From: an uncultured Panacagrimonas sp.
GTDB lineage: Bacteria > Pseudomonadota > Gammaproteobacteria > Nevskiales > Nevskiaceae
NCBI GenBank assembly: GCA_946481265.1
Contig: CAMLNE010000104.1
Location: forward strand, 1 to 11,536
DNA length: 11,536 nucleotides
Direction of reading: 5' to 3'
Both the position numbers and the translations under genes were made by a program. Positions 1 to 5,376 of this stretch are shown here, one piece after another; position 1 is the first letter of the stretch, and every line of letters begins with the position of its first letter. Under the pieces are notes generated by a model. The model was not told the origin of the DNA and ran no database searches. It was given only the letters and a program-made list of their open reading frames with translations.

Positions 1-93
1 TGCGCTGCCGGCGCAGCCCTGCGGGCACCCATGCCCGTGCGAGTTGTTCGCTGCGAGTCACGCCCACTGCCCGCACGACCGATCCGGCCGTGC
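1..93. other. Non-coding left edge with small hairpins
   Basis: This stretch follows the methyltransferase stop codon on the minus strand. It contains an inverted repeat CGGGCA-CCCA-TGCCCG at 22-37 and a second short one near 1-17 (GCTGC/GCAGC on the minus strand). Neither is followed by a T-run on either strand, so they are not convincing intrinsic terminators. I see no gene here. Confidence 0.3.
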
Positions 94-696
94 TCACCGG
101 CCTTCCGAACGCCGCCACACCAGGCAGCGGTTGTTCGCCGGCATCTCGTGGTCCGCCTGCAAGGTGAACCCGATCTCCCGCGCCAACGCGTCGACCGCCT
201 CGGAATCGCGGATACCGCGCTTGGGATGGTCGCCCTTGAGGCGCGTGTCGAAGGCCGCGTTGCTCGGACTGGTGAACGCGCCGCCGTAGTTGAAGGGACC
301 GTAGATGACCAGGCAGGCGTCCGCCTCCAGCACTTCGGGCAGGCGGCGAAACAGGGTCTGCACCTCGTCCCAGCCCATGATGTGCAGGGTGTTGGCGCTG
401 AACACGGCATCGAAGGGCCCGCGCGGCCAGCGTGCCTGGTTGACGTCCAGGGCCAGCGGTGGCGGCGTGTTGGGCAGCGCGGCATCGGCCAGCCAGGCAC
501 GGATGCCCTCGTGATTCTCGAGGCGGTCGGCGGCCTGCCACTGCAGGTGCGGCAGGTGCATGGCGAAGTGGACCGCGTGCTGGCCGGTGCCGCTGCCGAT
601 CTCGAGCACCCGCCGACGATCCGCGAAGGTCCCACGCAGCACGTCCAGGATGGGATCGCGGTTGCGCTCGCTGCTGGGGGAAAACGGCTTGTCCAT
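94..696 (-). CDS. DUF938 family class I SAM-dependent methyltransferase-like protein
   Basis: The 200-residue product matches the DUF938 family, a group of small cytoplasmic proteins with a Rossmann methyltransferase fold; the methylated substrate is unknown. The N-terminus MDKPFSPSSERNRDPIL is family-typical. SAM-binding motif I (VLEIGSGTGQH) lies at residues 30-40, an acidic post-motif region follows near residues 57-60, and FDAVFSANTLHIMGWD at 95-110 fits the motif IV region. The block YGPFNYGG (132-139) is also characteristic of the family. I chose the ATG at 696 because it gives the family N-terminus; a TTG at 705 would add three residues. No good Shine-Dalgarno sequence precedes either start. 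The gene lies just downstream of the terminator of the outer-membrane protein gene, with almost no room for its own promoter. The fold assignment is secure; the reaction is not. Confidence 0.88.
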   Translation of the reverse strand: MDKPFSPSSERNRDPILDVLRGTFADRRRVLEIGSGTGQHAVHFAMHLPHLQWQAADRLENHEGIRAWLADAALPNTPPPLALDVNQARWPRGPFDAVFSANTLHIMGWDEVQTLFRRLPEVLEADACLVIYGPFNYGGAFTSPSNAAFDTRLKGDHPKRGIRDSEAVDALAREIGFTLQADHEMPANNRCLVWRRSEGR

Positions 697-722
697 CGAT
701 CGCAAGGAAGAGATTGGAGGAT

Positions 723-748
723 AAAAAAGGGCGGCCGATGGCCGCCCT
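723..748 (-). terminator. Intrinsic terminator of the outer-membrane protein gene
   Basis: A perfect 9-bp stem, AGGGCGGCC/GGCCGCCCT (728-736 with 740-748), has a 3-nt loop. On the minus strand it is followed directly by a run of Ts (complement of the A-run at 723-728). It starts 18 nt after the stop codon of the minus-strand outer-membrane protein gene. There is no T-run on the plus-strand side, so it works in one direction only. Confidence 0.88.
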
Positions 749-766
749 CAGGGTGCCTCGTGCCGG

Positions 767-1528
767 TCAGAGGGTGAAGTCGTAGCGCAGTCCGCCGTGC
801 CAGCCGAACACCCGCGCGTCCCGATCCTCCTGGTAGACGGTACCGCCGGCGCCCAGGCGCAGGTTGGGCATGCCCTCGCCGAACAGTCGCAGCGGCAGCT
901 CGAACGCGATGCCGAACGAGGCACCATCGGCATCCTTGCTGCCGTCCTCGCTCTCGAGTTCGGTATAGGCATAGCCCAGGCGCGCCGAGACCTCGACCGT
1001 GTTCAGCAGCACCCCGGTGGGCACGAAATAGATGCCGTAGAACTGCTTGGTCTCGAGTTCGTCCCGGCTGCTGTCATTGGCCGGAAAGCCCGCCTGCACC
1101 TCGAGCCCGATCGCCTCGAACATGCGGATGCCCAGGCGCAGCTTGTAGAAGTCCGAATCGAAGCGACGCCCGCTCAGTTCCTGGCGGATGCCCTCGTCGT
1201 TGACGTCGACCGTGGTCTGGTCGTACTCGACGCCGACGTACAGATTGAGCCCCAGGCCCTCGTCCTGGTCCACGTCGCCGTCGTCACCGGAGTCGTCGTA
1301 GGCGGCCTCCACCACCGCGACGTCTTCTGCCGGTGCAGGCTCGGTGATCTCTGCCGCCTCGGCCTCGGCCCTCTCTTCCGCGGAGCCGGACCCGTCATCG
1401 ATCACCACCGCGTCCTCGGCGATCGTCTCGGCGGGCGGCACGTCGGCGGCGGCCGGGGACTCGTCCTGCGCGTACGCAGGAACAGACAGGGCCACCGCCA
1501 GCCAGGCCCAGGCCATCAGCTTCTTCAT
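767..1528 (-). CDS. Outer-membrane beta-barrel protein with acidic N-terminal linker
   Basis: The 253-residue precursor is probably exported to the outer membrane. Residues 1-20 form a Sec signal peptide (MKKLMAWAWL core, cleavage after AYA). Residues 21-91 are a low-complexity linker with 25 Asp/Glu against one Arg by my count. From about residue 92 the sequence alternates polar and hydrophobic/aromatic residues in beta-hairpin fashion (for example LNLYVGVEYD, FYGIYFVPTG, GLRYDFTL), fitting a small barrel of about eight strands, OmpA- or OmpW-like in size. The C-terminus is aromatic-rich but ends FTL rather than in the usual terminal Phe. The start is decided by the signal peptide and a strong Shine-Dalgarno sequence (GGGAGGAG) just upstream; an open frame continues upstream to 1669 but is probably untranslated. 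Function is unknown. Exported barrel protein is a good call; any specific porin role would be a guess. Confidence 0.82.
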   Translation of the reverse strand: MKKLMAWAWLAVALSVPAYAQDESPAAADVPPAETIAEDAVVIDDGSGSAEERAEAEAAEITEPAPAEDVAVVEAAYDDSGDDGDVDQDEGLGLNLYVGVEYDQTTVDVNDEGIRQELSGRRFDSDFYKLRLGIRMFEAIGLEVQAGFPANDSSRDELETKQFYGIYFVPTGVLLNTVEVSARLGYAYTELESEDGSKDADGASFGIAFELPLRLFGEGMPNLRLGAGGTVYQEDRDARVFGWHGGLRYDFTL

Positions 1529-1668
1529 TGTTCTCTCCTCCCTGTTTGCGCCGGTCGGGTCACGCCGGCGAGCCGATTGTAATGAGCCCCAGGGGCACAT
1601 GCCGATTGCGGCAAGGATGCCCTTTGCGCGTAAGCTTTGACCCTTCCGTCGCTCTGTCTTCCGGCCCA
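1529..1668. promoter_or_regulatory. Divergent promoter region between the barrel-protein gene and the NUDIX gene
   Basis: This 140-nt region must hold the start signals of both divergent genes. On the minus strand a TACAAT box (complement of 1576-1581) matches the sigma70 -10 consensus at five of six positions and would give a leader of about 40 nt, but no convincing -35 lies 16-18 nt upstream. On the plus strand a weak pair, TTGCGG (1606-1611) and TAAGCT (1631-1636), has a long 19-nt spacer. The NUDIX start has no Shine-Dalgarno sequence. No operator-like palindrome stood out. Confidence 0.35.
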
Positions 1669-2280
1669 ATGACTACCGAGGTCAAGTACTGCAACGCCTG
1701 CGGCGCGCAGGTCGAGCACCGCGTGCCCGATGGCGATCACCTGCCGCGACACATCTGCCCGAAGTGCGATCACATCCAGTATTTCAACCCGCGCATCATC
1801 GTGGGCTGCATACCGGAGTGGGACGATGGCCGCATCCTGATGTGCCGCCGCAACATCGAGCCACGCCTGGGCCTGTGGACCTTTCCCGCCGGCTTCATGG
1901 AACTGGGCGAGACCAGCGGACAGGGCGCGGCGCGCGAGGCCATGGAAGAATCGGAAGCCGACGTCGAGGTGGGCGAGTTGCTGGCGATGATCAACGTCCC
2001 CTACGTCTCGCAGCTCTACGTGGTGCATCGCGGCCGCATGCGCAGCGCCCACCACGCGCCCACGCCCGAGAGCAGCGAGACGCGCCTGATGACCGAGGCC
2101 GAAATCCCCTGGGACCAGATCGCCTTCCCCACCGTCCTGCACAGCCTGCGCTTCTTCTTTGCCGACCGTGCCGCCGGCTGCGAACGCATCCATACCCTGG
2201 AGCTGAGCGCCGTGCCGCGCCGACCACGCGACCGCGAGGTGAGCACGGGCGACGTGCTGCCGGGCCAGCCGCCGGTATAG
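1669..2280 (+). CDS. NUDIX hydrolase with N-terminal zinc ribbon
   Basis: The 203-residue protein is a pyrophosphohydrolase of the NUDIX superfamily, cytoplasmic, probably acting on a nucleoside-diphosphate-linked substrate. A four-cysteine zinc ribbon uses C8, C11, C30 and C33, as in the Nudix_N_2 type domain. The NUDIX box starts at G75, with E81, R89-E90 and the metal-binding E93-E94. The usual late Gly of the box is E96; relatives of this zinc-ribbon type often depart from the consensus there, so activity is still expected. The substrate cannot be read from the sequence: NADH, ADP-ribose and nucleotide sugars are all possible. ATG 1669 is chosen because it places the zinc ribbon at the N-terminus; the open frame extends upstream to 1528 without recognisable domain sequence. 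It is probably first in an operon with the SRPBCC gene 32 nt downstream. Confidence 0.9.
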   Translation: MTTEVKYCNACGAQVEHRVPDGDHLPRHICPKCDHIQYFNPRIIVGCIPEWDDGRILMCRRNIEPRLGLWTFPAGFMELGETSGQGAAREAMEESEADVEVGELLAMINVPYVSQLYVVHRGRMRSAHHAPTPESSETRLMTEAEIPWDQIAFPTVLHSLRFFFADRAAGCERIHTLELSAVPRRPRDREVSTGDVLPGQPPV

Positions 2281-2312
2281 CCTGCAAACGGGCTGCCCTG
2301 TAGCGTGTCGGC

Positions 2313-2753
2313 GTGCCCAGTCCGCAATCCGTCCGCTTCGAGCAGTTCTTCGCCGCGCCGCGTGAACGCGTGTTCGCATGGTTTTCCCGGCATGAGAATT
2401 TCGGCCGCATCTTTCCCGGCCGCGTGCGCCGGATCCGTGCGTCCGACGACCCTTCCGATCCGAACGGGCTCGGCTCGGTCCGCGAGATCCGGATCGGCCT
2501 GCTGCGGCTGGAGGAGACCATCACCGGCTATGCGCCGCCGCAGGGCATCGAGTACCGCGTGACCCGCGGCTGGGCGCTGCGCAACCACGTCGGGCGCCTG
2601 CGTTTCGACGAGGTGCCCGGCGGCACGCAGCTGGAATACCTGATCAGCTTCGAATCGCGCCTGCCCCTGACCGGCAACCTGATGGCCGGCGCGCTCTGCG
2701 CTGCCTGGCATCGCGGCGTGGCACGCGCTGTCGACGACATTTCCTCCGGCTGA
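2313..2753 (+). CDS. SRPBCC (START/Bet v1-like) family protein, cytoplasmic
   Basis: The 146-residue product has the size and pattern of a single SRPBCC domain, a helix-grip fold that encloses a hydrophobic ligand. The first strand and helix (VRFEQFFAAPRERVFAWFSR, residues 7-26) are typical: a beta-strand, then a PxxxVFxxF segment. Hydrophobic strands follow through residue 115, and the long C-terminal helix near 120-143 (MAGALCAAWHRGVARAVDDI) would close the pocket. There is no signal peptide, so it should act in the cytoplasm. The start is GTG at 2313, which gives the canonical domain beginning. It sits 32 nt after the NUDIX gene and 21 nt before the hydrolase gene, probably in one transcript. 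The ligand and any enzymatic role are unknown. Confidence 0.82.
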   Translation: MPSPQSVRFEQFFAAPRERVFAWFSRHENFGRIFPGRVRRIRASDDPSDPNGLGSVREIRIGLLRLEETITGYAPPQGIEYRVTRGWALRNHVGRLRFDEVPGGTQLEYLISFESRLPLTGNLMAGALCAAWHRGVARAVDDISSG

Positions 2754-2774
2754 GCCGCCGCCTCCGGTCCGGGC

Positions 2775-3713
2775 ATGAAAATCCTGCAGATCCTGCTGCT
2801 GGCCGGCGTGATCGCCGTGCTGGGCATTGCCGCCACCTACGTGCTGGCGCCCGCGCGCTTCGTGCAGGGCGCGATCGCCGCGGAGCGCTGGGCCGCGGGT
2901 CTGCAGCGGAAGGAGACCGAGGTCGACGGATTCCGCGTCGTCTACCTCGACGGCGGCGGCGCCGGCGCGCCGCTGGTGCTGGTGCACGGCTTTGGCGGCG
3001 ACAAGGACAACTGGACGCGTGCCGCCCGGCATCTGCGCGGGTCAATGCGCGTGATCGCGCTGGATCTTCCGGGCTATGGGGAAAGCGACGCACCGATCGA
3101 CGCCAGCTACACGATCGCCCACCAGGTCGAGCGCCTGCACGCATTCGTGCAGAAGCTCGGCCTGACCCGCGTGGAGCTCGGCGGCCATTCCATGGGCGGC
3201 AACATCGTCGCCACCTACGCCGCGCGTTATCCCAACCAGGTCGGCAGTCTGTGGCTGGTCGCCAACTCCGGCGTCAACGGAGCGCCGCCCAGCGAGTTGA
3301 TGGCCCGCATCGCCGACACCGGGCACAACGCGCTGGTGCCCGGCACGGCGCAGGAGTACCAGGAACTGATCCCCTGGGTGATGGCGCAACCACCCTGGCT
3401 GCCCGGCGCGGTGCTCGACGTGATGGGAGCGCGCGCCATCGCCGCGCACGAGCTGCGCGAACGGCAGTTCGCCCAGCTGATGCGCGAAGCCTCCACGCTG
3501 GAGGCCCGCATCGGCGGCATGCCGATTCCGACCCACGTGCTGTGGGGCGCGCAGGATCGCGCGGTGCACGTCGGCGCGGTGGACATCCTGACGAGGCTGC
3601 TGCCCCTGTCGAGCCACACGATCGTGCAAGGGGTCGGGCACATGCCGATGCTCGAGGCCCCGCAGGCGGCGGCGGCCGACTACCTGGCATTCCGCAGCCA
3701 CTTCCGCCTCTGA
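2775..3713 (+). CDS. Membrane-anchored alpha/beta hydrolase, family V lipase/esterase-like
   Basis: The 312-residue protein is an alpha/beta-hydrolase, likely cleaving carboxyl-ester bonds of lipids or small esters. Residues 3-25 are a hydrophobic helix without a clear cleavage site, so it probably stays anchored in the inner membrane with its catalytic domain in the periplasm. The oxyanion segment HGFGGDKDNW is at 71-80, the nucleophile elbow GHSMGG has Ser139, and the remaining triad members are Asp261 (WGAQDRAV) and His289 (GVGHMPMLEAP). HGFGGDKDNW together with GxSMGG resembles bacterial lipolytic family V (Moraxella/Psychrobacter Lip1-type) as I remember that family. All catalytic residues are present, so it should be active. 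The next gene begins 7 nt after its stop. Substrate is not established; haloperoxidase- or dehalogenase-like relatives share the fold. Confidence 0.87.
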   Translation: MKILQILLLAGVIAVLGIAATYVLAPARFVQGAIAAERWAAGLQRKETEVDGFRVVYLDGGGAGAPLVLVHGFGGDKDNWTRAARHLRGSMRVIALDLPGYGESDAPIDASYTIAHQVERLHAFVQKLGLTRVELGGHSMGGNIVATYAARYPNQVGSLWLVANSGVNGAPPSELMARIADTGHNALVPGTAQEYQELIPWVMAQPPWLPGAVLDVMGARAIAAHELRERQFAQLMREASTLEARIGGMPIPTHVLWGAQDRAVHVGAVDILTRLLPLSSHTIVQGVGHMPMLEAPQAAAADYLAFRSHFRL

Positions 3714-3720
3714 TCCGGCC

Positions 3721-5244
3721 TTGAAAGCCTGGCTCCGGATCTTCGTCCCGCTCGCGCTGATCATCGGCGTCGCATTCGCGTTCCACGCGCACTTCGAGTC
3801 GCAGCGTGAGCTGGAGGCGCTGGTCGAGCACGAGCAGGCGCAGTTGCGCATGGCCGAACTGCGCCTGGGCGAGATGCTGGCCGGTGCCGCGGTCGACCAG
3901 CGCATCATGGCCAGGGCCCCCGCCCTGCACGACTATCTCGCCGGCGAGCCCGGCTCGCGTGCGGCACTCGAGGCACTCTTCGCCGCCTTCATCGACGAGG
4001 ACTGGACCTATGAGCGCCTGCGCCTGATCGATTCGAACGACCGCGAGCGCCTGCACGTGGAGCGTACGTTCGAAGGCGCCCGGGCACGGCCCGACGCCGA
4101 GCTGGCCGAGCGAGGCGCGAGCGACCCGCAGCAGATGCTGGCTCTCGCGCCCGGACAGGTCCACGTGACGCGCATGGAACTGGGCGTCGACAACGGAAAG
4201 ATCGAGATACCCCGCCGGCCGGTGCTGCAGCTGGCCTCGCGCCTGGCGCCCGGCACCGACGATGCGGGTTTCGTGCTGATGTCCACCCTGCGCGGCGCGG
4301 TGCTGCTCAAGAGCCTGCGGGATTCGGTCTCGACCACGGACGACGAGTTCTGGCTGCTCGACCAGGACGGCTACTGGCTGATGCATCCCGATCCGGCGAT
4401 GCGCTGGGGTCGCCAGCTCGATGCGTCGCGCCGCGTGCAGCAGCGCATGCCGGCGCTCGCCGTGCAGTTGCAGAACGCCTCCGGCTCGGTCCGGATCGAC
4501 GGCGCGCTCTATGTCCATCGGCGAATCCGTCCGCTCGAACGTCCGGCTGTCGAAGGTCTGGTGGATGCTTCACCGGTGTTCGACCTGGTCTCCCGCATGC
4601 CGCCGGAGCGCCTGCCCGCGGCCGTGCGCGCCGACCTGTGGCTGCCCCTGGCGGCGCTGCTGTCGCTGGCCGCGGTCGGCAGTGCGCTGCTGTCGAGAAC
4701 GCAGCAGCGTTCCCTCGCCGCCGAGCAGCGCGAGCTTCGGCTCCTGCAGGAGGGCGCCGCGGCCGGCGAGCTTCGTGCCTGGATCCAGGAGCGCATCTAC
4801 CGACTCAGCCTGAAGATCCACGCGGCGCGCGACGCCCAGGATTTCGCCAGCGCCGTGCTCGCCGAACTGGCGCCGGTGCTCGGCCTGGCCGCAGCGCGCT
4901 TCTACGCCCTGCGCGACGGCTGCGCACATCCGATTGCGGATTTCGGCCTGCCCCCGCAATTCGAGTGCCGCGACTTCGCACCGGGCGAGGGACTGGTCGG
5001 CGAGGCGATCCGCAGCGGCAAGCCGATGCGCCTGCATCCACCGGCGCCGGGCTACCTGGATCTGGGCGGCGGCCTGGGCGAGGCGCCGGTCGCGGACCTG
5101 CGCATCCTGCCGCTGCAGATCCACGATCGCGCGGTGGGTGCGCTGGAGCTGGCGCTCCTGCACCCGCTCGGGCCGCGCGAGGAAGAATTCCTGGGCCAGG
5201 CACTGCCCCTGCTTGCCCTCAATCTCGACCAGCGGTCCCTGTAG
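3721..5244 (+). CDS. Two-TM sensor protein with Cache-like periplasmic domain and cytoplasmic GAF domain, no output domain
   Basis: The 507-residue protein has TM helices at about 4-21 and 306-325, which place residues 22-305 in the periplasm. That part resembles a double Cache domain: YERLRLIDSNDRER (97-110) and FWLLDQDGYWLMHPDP (210-225) match the ligand-sensing modules found before histidine kinases, diguanylate cyclases and chemoreceptors. After TM2 a short helical linker (326-355) leads into a GAF domain (about 358-505; FAPGEGLVGEAIRSGKP is typical). The protein then ends: no HisKA/HATPase, GGDEF, EAL or methyl-accepting region is visible, and none lies in the following 132 nt. The start is TTG at 3721, 7 nt after the hydrolase stop, chosen because it supplies TM1. 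It probably signals through a partner protein. Domain calls are firm; ligand and partner are unknown. Confidence 0.8.
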   Translation: MKAWLRIFVPLALIIGVAFAFHAHFESQRELEALVEHEQAQLRMAELRLGEMLAGAAVDQRIMARAPALHDYLAGEPGSRAALEALFAAFIDEDWTYERLRLIDSNDRERLHVERTFEGARARPDAELAERGASDPQQMLALAPGQVHVTRMELGVDNGKIEIPRRPVLQLASRLAPGTDDAGFVLMSTLRGAVLLKSLRDSVSTTDDEFWLLDQDGYWLMHPDPAMRWGRQLDASRRVQQRMPALAVQLQNASGSVRIDGALYVHRRIRPLERPAVEGLVDASPVFDLVSRMPPERLPAAVRADLWLPLAALLSLAAVGSALLSRTQQRSLAAEQRELRLLQEGAAAGELRAWIQERIYRLSLKIHAARDAQDFASAVLAELAPVLGLAAARFYALRDGCAHPIADFGLPPQFECRDFAPGEGLVGEAIRSGKPMRLHPPAPGYLDLGGGLGEAPVADLRILPLQIHDRAVGALELALLHPLGPREEEFLGQALPLLALNLDQRSL

Positions 5245-5376
5245 TCACCAAGACCAGGACCGGGTCGCAGGCTGCTTCATCATCCGTCTCGCCTGGCGGA
5301 TCCGCGCCGCTGCCGGTCGCCGTCCATTCATCCCGAGCCGTTACACTCGCAACGCGTTCAATCCAGACCTTTCCTC
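5245..5376 (+). promoter_or_regulatory. Intergenic region upstream of AsmA, possible promoter
   Basis: These 132 nt contain the only sizeable gap in the plus-strand gene run. A TACACT box at 5342-5347 (four of six matches to the -10 consensus) lies 29 nt before the AsmA start, with no good -35 element. A 10-bp palindrome GCGGATCCGC (5296-5305) is present but has no T-run, so it is not an intrinsic terminator. A separate promoter for the AsmA-mutY-yggX operon is plausible but weakly supported. Confidence 0.28.

Noticed and set aside
31..777. Plus-strand open frame opposite the DUF938 methyltransferase
   Set aside because: It crosses the terminator hairpin and has no domain; the minus strand has a full family match.
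3274..4518. Minus-strand open frame (414 codons) opposite the hydrolase and sensor genes
   Set aside because: Arg/Ala-rich shadow without domain features; both plus-strand genes have complete motifs.
5296..5305. Palindrome GCGGATCCGC as an operator or terminator
   Set aside because: A single short palindrome with no T-run and no second copy is expected by chance in GC-rich DNA.
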